Shown piece by piece: positions 54,064 to 63,060 of a stretch of DNA of 64,000 nucleotides. The stretch is from the NCBI RefSeq assembly GCF_040045035.1, contig NZ_JBDZDS010000007.1, positions 62,001-126,000 of the forward strand, given 5' to 3'. The stretch comes from Pseudaminobacter sp040045035. GTDB taxonomy: Bacteria; Pseudomonadota; Alphaproteobacteria; Rhizobiales; Rhizobiaceae. The notes below the pieces were generated by a model. It had not been told where the DNA came from. It saw only the letters and a program-made list of their open reading frames with translations, and ran no database searches. The position numbers and the translations under genes were made by a program. How positions within the stretch are numbered: position 1 is the first letter of the stretch; every line of letters begins with the position of its first letter.

Positions 54064-55692
54064 TCAGGACATCTCCATGGAAGATTCATTGAACAGCGTC
54101 GGGATCGCGGCCAGAAGCTGCTTTGTGTAATCGTGACGCGGCGCGGAAAGCACCTCGGCTCCGGTTCCCGTTTCGACGATCTCGCCATGCTGCATCACGG
54201 CGATACGGTCACACATCCGCGCGGCGACCCTGAGGTCGTGGGTGATGAAGAGCATGGCGAAGTCGAGCTTTTTCTGAAGCTCCTCGAACAAATCGAGCAC
54301 CTGCGCCTGCACCGAGACATCCAGTGCCGAAACAGGCTCGTCCGCGACGATGAGAACCGGATCCATCGCAAGCGCTCTGGCGATTCCGACGCGCTGGCGT
54401 TGTCCGCCGGAGAACTCATGCGGATAACGGGTGGCCGCCTCAGGCTTGATACCAACCAGTTCCAGCAATTCGCATGTACGCCGCCATGCGGCCTCACGCG
54501 GCATGCCCTGTGTCATCGGGCCGGTGGCGATGGACTGACCGATGCTCATCTTCGGGTTGAGCGAGGAGAACGGATCCTGAAAGATCATCTGCACGCGTCC
54601 GCCGCGATGGCCCTTGATCGTTCGCTGGCGGTTCAGCTCCTCGTCGGCAAAAAGCAGGCTGCCTTCGTCAGGCGCTTCGAGCCCGACGACACATCTGCCC
54701 AAGGTGGATTTGCCAGAGCCGGATTCCCCGACGATTCCGAGCGTCGAGCCCCGTTCCAACGTGAAGCTCACGCCCTTCAGCGCCTCCAGCTTGCGCTGCG
54801 GTTTGAACAGCCCTGAAGACAGGAAATAGGTTCGCTTGAGATCTCTTACCTCGAGCAGCGGAGTGGCGACATTTGCCGCTCGCGGCGATGCCGTACCGGT
54901 GGGAATGGCCCCGATGAGCTGGCGGGTGTAAGCGGAACTCGGCTTGCTCAGAACGTCCCGGGCGGGCCCCTGTTCCTCGATCAGCCCATTGCGCATGACG
55001 ATAACATCGTCCGCGATCTCCGAGACCACGCCGAAATCGTGGGTAATGAAGAGTACCCCCGTGCCACGCCGCTCCCGCAGGGAGGCGACCAGCTTGAGGA
55101 TCTGCGCCTGCGTGGTGACGTCGAGCGCAGTCGTTGGCTCGTCGCAGATGAGCAGCCGTGGCTCAAGCATCATCGCGCATGCAATCACCACGCGCTGGCG
55201 CTGACCGCCCGAAAGACGGAATGGATAGGTCTCGTAGAGTTCCTCGACCCGCGGCAGGCCCACATCGCTCAGAGCCGAAATCGCACGGCGACGGCGCTCG
55301 GCAGCGGGCAGAGACAGGTGGATTTCCAGCACTTCCTCAAGCTGCGCGCCGATCTTCATCAACGGGTTCAACGCAGCCATGGGCTCCTGAAAGATCATGC
55401 CGATCTCGCGTCCGCGCAGGGAGCGCATCCCCGCCTCATCGAGACGGAGAAGGTCGGCGCCGCCGAACAGGATCGATCCAGCCTTGGGCTCGAGATGCGG
55501 GCGCGGCAACAATCCCATTATCGCGTCCGCTATGGTGGATTTGCCTGACCCGGATTCACCTACGATGCAGACCGTGCGGCCGGGCATCAGGCTGAAGGAT
55601 GCGTTCGAAACCGCAAGCTCACGGTCTGCGCCCTTCGGCAGCGAGATGTCGAGCCCCTGAACCTTGAGCAATGGAGTGGCGTCGGTCGACAT
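54064..55692 (-). CDS. Fused double ATPase of peptide-type ABC importer (DppD-DppF fusion)
   Basis: 542 aa with two ATPase modules. First half: Walker A GESGSGKST near residue 46, signature LSGGQRQRVVIACAMM, Walker B LLICDEPTTALD. Second half: Walker A GESGSGKST near 315, signature FSGGQRQRVGIARALA, Walker B VLIVADEPVSALD. GsiA-like arrangement, one polypeptide powering the importer. ATG 55692 has AGGTGAAGG upstream; a GTG three codons earlier is possible. It lies 5 bp after the DppC-like permease gene. Confidence 0.95.
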   Translation of the reverse strand: MSTDATPLLKVQGLDISLPKGADRELAVSNASFSLMPGRTVCIVGESGSGKSTIADAIMGLLPRPHLEPKAGSILFGGADLLRLDEAGMRSLRGREIGMIFQEPMAALNPLMKIGAQLEEVLEIHLSLPAAERRRRAISALSDVGLPRVEELYETYPFRLSGGQRQRVVIACAMMLEPRLLICDEPTTALDVTTQAQILKLVASLRERRGTGVLFITHDFGVVSEIADDVIVMRNGLIEEQGPARDVLSKPSSAYTRQLIGAIPTGTASPRAANVATPLLEVRDLKRTYFLSSGLFKPQRKLEALKGVSFTLERGSTLGIVGESGSGKSTLGRCVVGLEAPDEGSLLFADEELNRQRTIKGHRGGRVQMIFQDPFSSLNPKMSIGQSIATGPMTQGMPREAAWRRTCELLELVGIKPEAATRYPHEFSGGQRQRVGIARALAMDPVLIVADEPVSALDVSVQAQVLDLFEELQKKLDFAMLFITHDLRVAARMCDRIAVMQHGEIVETGTGAEVLSAPRHDYTKQLLAAIPTLFNESSMEMS

Positions 55693-55697
55693 GGCCT

Positions 55698-56537
55698 TCA
55701 CCTGTTACGCGAATGGATGTTGAGCGCGTCGTTGAGCGCTTCGCCCAATACGTTCAGCGCCAGCACGGTTATGGCGATGGCCAGCCCCGGGAAGGTTGCC
55801 ATCCACCACGCCTGCCGCAGCACGGTGCGCGAGGCCCCGATCATGAAGCCCCAGCTCATCTGGTTGGGGTCGCCGAGCCCTAGGAAGCTCAGACTGGATT
55901 CCAGCAGGATGGCGGTCGCCACCATCAGCGAGCCCATGACGATGATGGGAGAGGCGACATTCGGCAGAATCTGCCGGAACATGATCGCGAGCGCGCTTTG
56001 CCCCTGAAGCTTTGCCGCCAGCACGAAGTCGCGGCCACGCAGCGAAAGAAACTCCGCCCGCACGAGGCGCGCCACCGGCGGCCATGACACGACGCCGATC
56101 GCCATTACGATCGAGCCCACGGAAGGCTGCAAGACAGCGACCAGAACCAGCGCCAGTGCGAAACTCGGAACGACCTGGAATATCTCGGTAAAGCGCATCA
56201 GCGCGCCGTCGATCTGGCCTCCGCCATAACCGGCGACCGCCCCGATGACGATGCCTATGACGACCGAGACCACAGTGGAAACGAGACCGATCAGAAGCGA
56301 GACGCGTCCGCCCGACACCAGCCCCGCGAGAATGTCCCGGCCGGTCGTATCGGTTCCAAGGGGGAAGCGCATGTCGGTCACGGGCGGCAGGAAGGGGCGA
56401 CCGCCCATTGCCCACGGCCCGCGCGGGAACAGCAGCGGCGCCATCAGCGAAATGGCAACTATGCCGAGAATGACGATCAGGCCCACCCACACTTCCGTGC
56501 GGGCAAACATGCGGCGAAAGACAGACATTCCGTTCAC
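55698..56537 (-). CDS. Dpp/Opp-type ABC permease (DppC-like)
   Basis: 279 aa. RFPLGTDTTGRDILAGLVSG is the DppC hallmark near residue 60; EAA loop AAKLQGQSALAIMFRQILPN near 185. The GTG start overlaps the preceding stop (GTGA), as expected for coupling; an ATG three codons in is an alternative. Part of the M20/UxaA operon. Confidence 0.94.
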   Translation of the reverse strand: MNGMSVFRRMFARTEVWVGLIVILGIVAISLMAPLLFPRGPWAMGGRPFLPPVTDMRFPLGTDTTGRDILAGLVSGGRVSLLIGLVSTVVSVVIGIVIGAVAGYGGGQIDGALMRFTEIFQVVPSFALALVLVAVLQPSVGSIVMAIGVVSWPPVARLVRAEFLSLRGRDFVLAAKLQGQSALAIMFRQILPNVASPIIVMGSLMVATAILLESSLSFLGLGDPNQMSWGFMIGASRTVLRQAWWMATFPGLAIAITVLALNVLGEALNDALNIHSRNR

Positions 56538-57505
56538 AGCGCAATCCTCGGATCAATCACGGTGTAGATGAGGTCCGTGATGATGTTGAAGGCGATGGCC
56601 AGCGCCGCCGCGACCAGAAAGGCACCGAGCAGCAGGTTGTAGTCGCGCTGCAGCAGCGCGTCGAACATCAGCCTTCCGATACCAGGCCAGGCGAAGACGG
56701 TCTCGGTCATGATCGCACCGCCGACCATGTTGCCGGCCTGCAACCCGGCCAGCGTCACCACGGGCAGAAGCGCGTTGCGCAGCACATGGCGGAACTGGAC
56801 CCGCGACTCGCTTGCGCCCTTTGCACGCGCGGTCTTGACGAAGGCCATCTGCGCCATCGCCATCATGTTAGCTCGGGTCATTCGGGCGTAGACCGCAATG
56901 TAGAAGAAGGAGAGTGCCAGCGTCGGCAGGATCAAGTGCCTTGCAATGTCCATTGCGGCGGCTATGCCGGTCAGGTTGGCGCCGACGGAACTGTAGCCGA
57001 AGGCAGGCAGCCAGCCGAGCTGGATTGAAAAGACCAGCACGGCCATCAATGCCAGCCAGTACATGGGTGCGGCATAGAATATCAGCGCAGCAAAGCCGAT
57101 CACCCTGTCCGCCCAGCCGCCTGGCCGCCGGCTGGCAAGCACGCCCAGTCCTACGCCCACAACCAGCGAGAACACGAAGGCGCAGAGCGTCAGAAGCAGC
57201 GTCGCGGAAAGCCGGTCGGCAATGAGCTGCGCCACCGTCTCCTGCTGGCGATAGGAAAAGCCCAAATCCAGTGTGGCGATACGGGAGATGTAGGTCCACC
57301 ACTGCACGATGAGCGGCTGATCCAGCCCGTACTGGATGCGCAATGTTTCCAGGAACCGTTTGTCGACCGCGCCTGCCTCGCCCGCCATCACGGCAACAGG
57401 GTCACCCGGCGCTGCGCGTATGAGCAGGAAATTCAGGGTGGCTATGACAAAGAGTGCGATCACTCCCTGCACGAAGCGTCCCAACAGAAATCTCAGACGG
57501 TTCAC
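56534..57505 (-). CDS. Dpp/Opp-type ABC permease (DppB-like)
   Basis: 323 aa. FLLIRAAPGDPVAVMAGEAG and LRIQYGLDQPLIVQWWTYIS are DppB hallmarks. EAA-type loop FVKTARAKGASESRVQFRHV near residue 225; ends DLIYTVIDPRIAL. It follows the binding protein gene after a hairpin and overlaps the DppC-like gene by 4 bp. Confidence 0.94.
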   Translation of the reverse strand: MNRLRFLLGRFVQGVIALFVIATLNFLLIRAAPGDPVAVMAGEAGAVDKRFLETLRIQYGLDQPLIVQWWTYISRIATLDLGFSYRQQETVAQLIADRLSATLLLTLCAFVFSLVVGVGLGVLASRRPGGWADRVIGFAALIFYAAPMYWLALMAVLVFSIQLGWLPAFGYSSVGANLTGIAAAMDIARHLILPTLALSFFYIAVYARMTRANMMAMAQMAFVKTARAKGASESRVQFRHVLRNALLPVVTLAGLQAGNMVGGAIMTETVFAWPGIGRLMFDALLQRDYNLLLGAFLVAAALAIAFNIITDLIYTVIDPRIAL

Positions 57506-57533
57506 ACTCTTCGCCTCTGACTGGATGAATCAT

Positions 57534-57559
57534 GAGCAGCCCAGAAAGCCGGGCTGCTC
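57534..57559 (-). terminator. Hairpin between binding-protein and permease genes
   Basis: Arms GAGCAGCCC and GGGCTGCTC (9 bp) with an 8-base loop, 19 bp after the binding-protein stop codon. Third case in this window of a hairpin at this exact place in a peptide-type ABC operon. Confidence 0.65.
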
Positions 57560-57578
57560 GTTAGCGCCGCTGAGCGCT

Positions 57579-59150
57579 TTACTCGATCCGAGCGCGCCCG
57601 AGGCTGTCGTTCAGGCCAACCGCCGACGAAATCAGGTTCTTGATGTTCGACCTATAGATCGTCGGCCAGATCATCTCGAACAGCCAGGCGAGTGGAACCT
57701 CTTCAGCTATGAGCGCCTGTGCATCCTGATAGATCTTTGCCCGCTTCTCCGGATCGATCTCGGTCGCTCCCGCATCAAACAGGGCGTCGAGATCGGCATT
57801 GGAAAAGGCCGAAACGTTGTTCCAGGGTGATCCGGCGATGATGTTGGACGTTGTGTAGAGGCGCGCAACGCCCAGAGCCGGGTCGCCATACTGCGACATG
57901 TAGGAGAAGGCGATATCGTAATCCTTCTCTCCGAGACGCTGGTTCCAGCCGGCAACGTCGGTGGCGGTCAGCTCGACCTGGATCCCTGCCTCGGTGAGAT
58001 TCTCGCGTGCAATTTCAGCAAGGCGCTGCCAGGTTTCACCGTAAGGCAGCGGCAGCAGGCGGATCGGGCTGCCATCATATCCAGCCTCTGCCAGAAGTGC
58101 CTTGGCTTTCTCAACATCACGCGGATACTGCTTTATGTTTTCCGAATAGAACTTGGTCGAGCTGTTCCACGGGCTCGGCGCGACCTTGGCATAGCCGAAG
58201 AAGGCGATGTCGCGCATGCTCTCGCGGTCGAGCGCAAACATGATCGCTTGACGGATCCGCTTGTCCTCGATCCACTTGGAACCGTTATTGAGCCAGAGGA
58301 AGCACTGCGATCCCTGGAACTCCCAGCCCTTGGTCGTGAGCTCGGAGTTGGGCAATTCAGCGAGGCGCTGGACGTCGAAGTATTCGACCGCACCGCCCGG
58401 CAGCACATCGACCTTGCCGGTCTCATAGGCGGTTGCACGGCTCGCACCATCGGGAATGACGTGGAAATAGACCGCGTCGATCGAGGGCACGCCTTCCTCG
58501 TGATAATTCTCGTTGGCGACCAGCTTCAGGTACGACCCCCGCTGCCATTCGTCGAACTTCAGCGGCCCGGTGCCGATCGGAGCGTTGTTGACCGGGTTGG
58601 TGTTGTAGTCTGTGCCTTCATAGAGATGCTTCGGAAGCATCGGCATGGAGCCGACCTCGAAGGACTGTATGAAGGGTGCGAAGGTGGTCTTCATCTTGAA
58701 GTTCACCTTGTACGGCCCGTCGGCGGTGATGCTTTCGACTGCCTTGAGGAAGTTGCGAACGCGCGGGTGGGTCTCGCGAAGCATCTTGTCGACGCTGAAA
58801 ACCACGTCTTCCGACGTGAACGGTTTGCCGTCATGCCAGAGCACGTTTTCCTTCAGCTTGAAGGAATAGAACATGCCGTCCGGCGCTGCCTCCCAGCTTT
58901 CGGCAAGCAGTGGATGAGGGTTGAGATCGGCATCGAAACGCAGCAATCCTTCAAAGATGTTGCCGCCGACCATTTGCGAAGGCACGTTCTGATAGATGCC
59001 GATCATGATGCCGGGTGGCTCCGGCTGAACCACGACGTTGAGTACACCGCCCTTGGCTTGCGCCTGAGCCATAAGGGGAATGCCGCTCAGCGCCCCGGCG
59101 CCGACTGCAGCAGCAGAAATCTGTAGGAATTGACGACGGTCAAGTGACAA
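57579..59150 (-). CDS. Peptide-type ABC binding protein, TTG start
   Basis: 523 aa solute-binding protein family 5 with a Tat-like signal at the very start (LDRRQFLQISAAAVGAGALS), likely cleavage after AQAQA. TTG is the only start that fits: AGAGGTG lies six bases upstream and any longer frame would bury the signal peptide. Family motifs: GGVLNVVVQPEPPGIMIG, YSFKLKENVLWHDGKPFTSE and GTGPLKFDEWQRGSYLKL. It is in the operon between the M20 hydrolase and the permeases. Substrate unknown. Confidence 0.92.
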   Translation of the reverse strand: MSLDRRQFLQISAAAVGAGALSGIPLMAQAQAKGGVLNVVVQPEPPGIMIGIYQNVPSQMVGGNIFEGLLRFDADLNPHPLLAESWEAAPDGMFYSFKLKENVLWHDGKPFTSEDVVFSVDKMLRETHPRVRNFLKAVESITADGPYKVNFKMKTTFAPFIQSFEVGSMPMLPKHLYEGTDYNTNPVNNAPIGTGPLKFDEWQRGSYLKLVANENYHEEGVPSIDAVYFHVIPDGASRATAYETGKVDVLPGGAVEYFDVQRLAELPNSELTTKGWEFQGSQCFLWLNNGSKWIEDKRIRQAIMFALDRESMRDIAFFGYAKVAPSPWNSSTKFYSENIKQYPRDVEKAKALLAEAGYDGSPIRLLPLPYGETWQRLAEIARENLTEAGIQVELTATDVAGWNQRLGEKDYDIAFSYMSQYGDPALGVARLYTTSNIIAGSPWNNVSAFSNADLDALFDAGATEIDPEKRAKIYQDAQALIAEEVPLAWLFEMIWPTIYRSNIKNLISSAVGLNDSLGRARIE

Positions 59151-59247
59151 TAGAACACCTCTTGGAAGTTTGTTGGTCCCTCTTAACGGGGACTTGGAAC
59201 AGAACGCAGCCCTGACTCTCAGGAGCGGCGCGAAACCTTCTCCCTTG

Positions 59248-60462
59248 TCATTCGGGAGAACACAGAAAGCGTCGGGCAATGCCCGTATAGATGAGACGGG
59301 CAGCAAGGAAATCCGAAAGGTCGAGACTCTCATCCGTCTGATGCGCCTCACCGGGATCGCCGGGCCCGAGTATCAATATGTCGGTGCCGGGCGCCTGAAG
59401 CACCGAACCGTCGGTAAAGTAGCTTGCACCACCGGCTTCGCTTGCCGGCATCCCCAGTTCGCGCCTGGTTTCCAGCGCCGCGTGAATGAGCGGACTTTCC
59501 ACGGGGGTTGCGAGCGCTGGCAAGGAATTGAGCGCCTCCACGACGATTTTCCCACCTGCGTAATCAGCTTCGATTTCGCGTGCGATAGCCCGAACCTCGG
59601 CAAGGACATCTTCGTGGCTTTGCCCCGGTAGCGTACGCATGTCGAATTCTGCGACGGCTCGGTCCGGAATCACGTTCACCTGTGTGCCGCCATGCAGGCG
59701 GGTGAGACAGATGGTCGGCCGGCCCAGTAACGGGTCGGATGCGGTAAGCGCATCGAGCTTGAGCAGCCCCTCCCTGAACCTGATAACCATCTCTAGAGCG
59801 TTGAGCCCCATCTGCGGCATGGATCCGTGCCCGGTGCGGCCCATGGCCGTGAAGGCGAGCCACAACGCCCCTTTATGGCTACGCACCACCCGGTTCGAGG
59901 TCGGCTCGGCGATAATCATCGCGTCAAACGGATCGAGACTGCGGTCACCAGCCATCAGCTTGGCGCCTTCAGAACCGGTTTCCTCGCCATAGGTCACGGC
60001 CAGAGAAAGCCGCCCTGACCAGTCGTTCGATGCGGAGAAATCGAGAAAGCTTGCGATGAGGGCAGCCAGGCCGCCTTTCATATCCGAGCTACCGCGCCCA
60101 TGTATCCGTCCACCCTCGATCTCTGCGCCGAATGGCGACTTTTGCCAAACACGGTCGCCAAGAGGCACGGTGTCGCAATGCCCGCAAAAGACCAGGTGGG
60201 GGCCGGGGCGGCCGCTTTCGAGACTCGCCACCAGATTCGCGCGCCCTTCGTCCCCCTGGATTATCCTGGACGCAATTCCTCGTTCTGCCAGATACTTGGC
60301 GAGTTCGGCGACGAATCCTTCTTCCCTAGCCTGCAAAGCAGTCGTGTCATGACGCAACATCCATTGCAGGAGGGCTACGCAATCGTCATCCGACAGGGGG
60401 GCCGGACGGGAAACCGAAAGCGAACCGTCTGGTCTGGCAGGGCGTGATTGAAGCACGATCAT
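59248..60462 (-). CDS. M20-family metal-dependent amidohydrolase (ArgE/DapE type)
   Basis: 404 aa. Zinc-binding residues are in LVFCGHCDTVPLGD (His and Asp), RGSSDMKGGLAALI (bridging Asp), YGEETGSEGAK (general-base and metal Glu) and a C-terminal LGPGDPGEAHQTDE (His). The dimerisation lid domain (about 190-300) is present: GRTGHGSMPQMGLNA. Family members cleave N-acyl or peptide bonds of amino acids. It is the first gene of the nine-gene operon, so the imported compound probably contains an amide bond cut in the cytoplasm; no signal peptide is visible. Confidence 0.9.
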   Translation of the reverse strand: MIVLQSRPARPDGSLSVSRPAPLSDDDCVALLQWMLRHDTTALQAREEGFVAELAKYLAERGIASRIIQGDEGRANLVASLESGRPGPHLVFCGHCDTVPLGDRVWQKSPFGAEIEGGRIHGRGSSDMKGGLAALIASFLDFSASNDWSGRLSLAVTYGEETGSEGAKLMAGDRSLDPFDAMIIAEPTSNRVVRSHKGALWLAFTAMGRTGHGSMPQMGLNALEMVIRFREGLLKLDALTASDPLLGRPTICLTRLHGGTQVNVIPDRAVAEFDMRTLPGQSHEDVLAEVRAIAREIEADYAGGKIVVEALNSLPALATPVESPLIHAALETRRELGMPASEAGGASYFTDGSVLQAPGTDILILGPGDPGEAHQTDESLDLSDFLAARLIYTGIARRFLCSPE

Positions 60463-60835
60463 TTCCTCGCTGGATGGCGAGCAACGTAGTCAGTGTCTTC
60501 AACGCGTGTCTATTGTTGATTTCCACATTCTGGAGCCAGAATAATGTGCACATACACACAAAGCCTGAACCCATTGCCACGGCCTGCAGAGGGGTACCGT
60601 GCACGTAGTCCTCTTAGAAAGCCGGCGCGCACGCGACCGGGGTCAAAAAATGGGGAAGCCTTCGGGCAGTCAGGATGGGTTGTTGTCGCCTATACGGATG
60701 CCGAGGCGGCGGCAAACCTGCCCGATGCTCTGACCGTCCAGAATCGTGGCAATGCCGGGGAAGGGTGGAGTTTTCCGCGTCTCCACCCAAATTTGCAACA
60801 CAACCGTTCAGCTTCGGCTGCCGAAATCGAAGGGG
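60463..60835. other. Promoter region of the nine-gene operon, otherwise unassigned
   Basis: 373 bp between the isomerase gene and the M20 gene. It contains the inverted repeat at 60527-60542. The rest has open frames on both strands but nothing recognisable. Confidence 0.4.
60527..60542. promoter_or_regulatory. Inverted repeat, candidate operator of the M20/ABC/UxaA operon
   Basis: ATTCTGG-AG-CCAGAAT, perfect 7-bp arms, 65 bp upstream of the M20 start codon. A suitable position for a regulator such as the linked PucR protein; there is no matching copy in the pucR/uxuA gap. Confidence 0.45.
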
Positions 60836-61765
60836 TCAGTCGGCGGCGTCTGTCCGATAAACCTGCGCCTTGGCGGCAAGCGCCTTGGTGGCGTCGACCG
60901 CTTCCTGGGCCGCGTACCAGTAGCGATTCTTCAACTCGATGTTGAACAGCACGCCTTCGGGGAAGCGGCATTCGGCCATCAGCGTCTCCCAAGGGATATC
61001 GCCCCAGCCGACCGGCAGATGCAGGTCGCCGTGACCATAAGCGAGACGCTCGCCATCGTCGTACATCCAGATGTCGTCCTGCCGCCCGAAGCTGTCATGG
61101 ATGTGCAGGTGACGGGCATAAGGTGCGAGCACCGCGATCTCCTCAACGAAGCGATCACGCCCACCGTCGAAGTCGAGCTGCAGATAGGCGTGGCTGAAAT
61201 CAAGCGTCGCCATCACATTCGGATGGGCGATCGCTTCGAGCTCGGCCGCAAGGCGCGAGGGCCACGATGCACGGACTTTGCCTTCGTAGCCGCCAAACAG
61301 AGTTTCGACGCACAGGACGAGATTGAGCTGCCTGGCGATGTCACCAGCCTTGGCAAGATATTCGCGCTGGCGGCCATAGGCGGCCTCGAGACCGGCGGAC
61401 TGCTGAACCGGCGCCAATCCCGAATGGATCACATAGTGCTCTGCGCCAACCTCGGCGGCCACTTCCAGCGATGCCTGGAGCACGTCCATGTGGCGCGGCA
61501 GACGGTACGCATCGTCCATGAAGTTGATACCCAGCGGCCCGTGAACCGAATAGCCGACATCGCGTCCTGCGCAGGCGCGCTTCAAGGCCTCCAGCTGCGG
61601 GCGGCGGATGCGTCCCCCGACGACAATATCCATGCAGTAGGTCGGCAGCTCGATGGACTCGACGCCGAGCCCCTCGATCATGTCGAGCTCATCGGCAAAG
61701 TCGGAAAGGTCTGCCTGTCGCTTATGGGCCGAAATGCCGGTGCCGAAGACGCCGTTGGGGAGCAT
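60836..61765 (-). CDS. TIM-barrel sugar phosphate isomerase/epimerase family protein
   Basis: 309 aa AP-endonuclease-2-type barrel. Metal-binding strands: LCVETLFGGYEG, VMATLDFSHAYLQLDFDGG, HLHIHDSFGRQDDIW and FNIELKNRYW. Differs clearly from the isomerase at 51737-52549. It lies 162 bp after the Ugp/Mal-type ATPase gene on the same strand, so it probably processes the sugar-like substrate of that importer. Exact reaction unknown. Confidence 0.87.
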   Translation of the reverse strand: MLPNGVFGTGISAHKRQADLSDFADELDMIEGLGVESIELPTYCMDIVVGGRIRRPQLEALKRACAGRDVGYSVHGPLGINFMDDAYRLPRHMDVLQASLEVAAEVGAEHYVIHSGLAPVQQSAGLEAAYGRQREYLAKAGDIARQLNLVLCVETLFGGYEGKVRASWPSRLAAELEAIAHPNVMATLDFSHAYLQLDFDGGRDRFVEEIAVLAPYARHLHIHDSFGRQDDIWMYDDGERLAYGHGDLHLPVGWGDIPWETLMAECRFPEGVLFNIELKNRYWYAAQEAVDATKALAAKAQVYRTDAAD

Positions 61766-61927
61766 GGATGTATCCTTAAACTAGTGGCCGCATGACGGCG
61801 GCCGATCGACCGGACAATGTTTGATTCTCATGTCAGCCAGCCGACATGCGTATGAAGCTTTGCTGACAAGTGGAGCAAGCGAGGGAGCGAGCAAGGGCGC
61901 CCCAGCGCCCCTGCCCCCGTAGGTGGC

Positions 61928-63049
61928 TCAGGCCTTGACCAAGCCGCGGGCAGCCTCGTTGCGAGCAGGCATCGGACTGCTCTCACCGGCCAGCCGGCGG
62001 CCCGAAGCTGCATCGAACAGATGAACCTCCGACGGATCCATCGAGAACTGTACTGGATCGCCAGGCTCAAAATGGAGTTCGCCCCCGACATGGGCCACGA
62101 CCATCTGGTCGCCGACAGTGCCATGTACGAGTCGCGCCGAGCCGAGCTCCTCGGCAAAATCGAACGACCCTCTCAGGCCGACATTCGAAAGCGCGACATG
62201 CTCGGCCCGGAAACCGGCCGTGATGGGTCCCGGCGTCACCACCGGCCAGCGCTCGCGGTCATAGGCAAGCTCCTGGCCATCCGTCAGACGCACGACGCCG
62301 GCAGCCGGATCGACCGTGCCCGACACCATGTTCAGGCCCGGCGAGCCGATGAAGCCCGCCACATAGGTGGACTGCGGACGATTGTAGATCTCGCTCGGGG
62401 CGCCGACCTGTTCGACCACGCCCTTGTTCATCACCACGATACGGTCGGCCAGCGTCATGGCCTCGACCTGGTCGTGGGTGACGAAGAGCGTGGTGGTGCC
62501 CAGCCGCTGGTGCAGTTTGCGGATCTCGACGCGCATAGCAACGCGCAGCCGCGCGTCGAGATTGGAGAGCGGCTCGTCATAGAGGAACACGCGCGGCTCG
62601 CGGATCATCGCGCGGCCCATGGCAACGCGCTGACGCTGGCCGCCCGAAAGCTGGCCCGGCTTGCGATCCAGGAATTCCGAAAGGCCGAGCGGGCCGGCGA
62701 CCTCTTCGACGCGGGCGCGGCGCTTTGCCTTGGAAACGCCCGCGATCTTCAGCGAGTAGCCGATGTTCTCGGCCACCGTCATATGCGGGTAAAGGGCGTA
62801 GTTCTGGAACACCATGGCGCAGCCGCGCTCGCGCGGCTCCATCTGGTTCACCACCTTGCCGCCGATCTCGATCTCGCCGGCGGTGATCGTTTCCAGGCCC
62901 GCAACCATGCGCAGCAGGGTCGACTTGCCGCAACCCGAAGGGCCGAGGATGACGATGAACTCGCCGGTAGCGATGTCGAGGTTCACGCCATGGACGACTT
63001 CGTTCTTGGCGTAGGATTTGCGAACATCTCGCAACACGATTTCAGCCAT
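61928..63049 (-). CDS. Carbohydrate ABC importer ATPase (MalK/UgpC type)
   Basis: 373 aa. Walker A GPSGCGKST near residue 38, signature LSGGQRQRVAMGRAMI near 135, Walker B VFLYDEPLSNLD near 157, switch His FVTHDQVEAMTLADR. A C-terminal regulatory OB/TOBE domain (about 240-355) is present, ending HLFDAASGRRLAG. Starts 11 bp after the permease stop. Powers the CUT1-type importer whose permeases lie to the right. Confidence 0.95.
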   Translation of the reverse strand: MAEIVLRDVRKSYAKNEVVHGVNLDIATGEFIVILGPSGCGKSTLLRMVAGLETITAGEIEIGGKVVNQMEPRERGCAMVFQNYALYPHMTVAENIGYSLKIAGVSKAKRRARVEEVAGPLGLSEFLDRKPGQLSGGQRQRVAMGRAMIREPRVFLYDEPLSNLDARLRVAMRVEIRKLHQRLGTTTLFVTHDQVEAMTLADRIVVMNKGVVEQVGAPSEIYNRPQSTYVAGFIGSPGLNMVSGTVDPAAGVVRLTDGQELAYDRERWPVVTPGPITAGFRAEHVALSNVGLRGSFDFAEELGSARLVHGTVGDQMVVAHVGGELHFEPGDPVQFSMDPSEVHLFDAASGRRLAGESSPMPARNEAARGLVKA

Positions 63050-63060
63050 CGTTGTCGCTC

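Noticed and set aside
60544..60945. Plus-strand frames between the isomerase and M20 genes as a transposase relic
   Set aside because: A minus-strand stretch looked faintly like an IS3-type helix-turn-helix, but the match was too weak to support.
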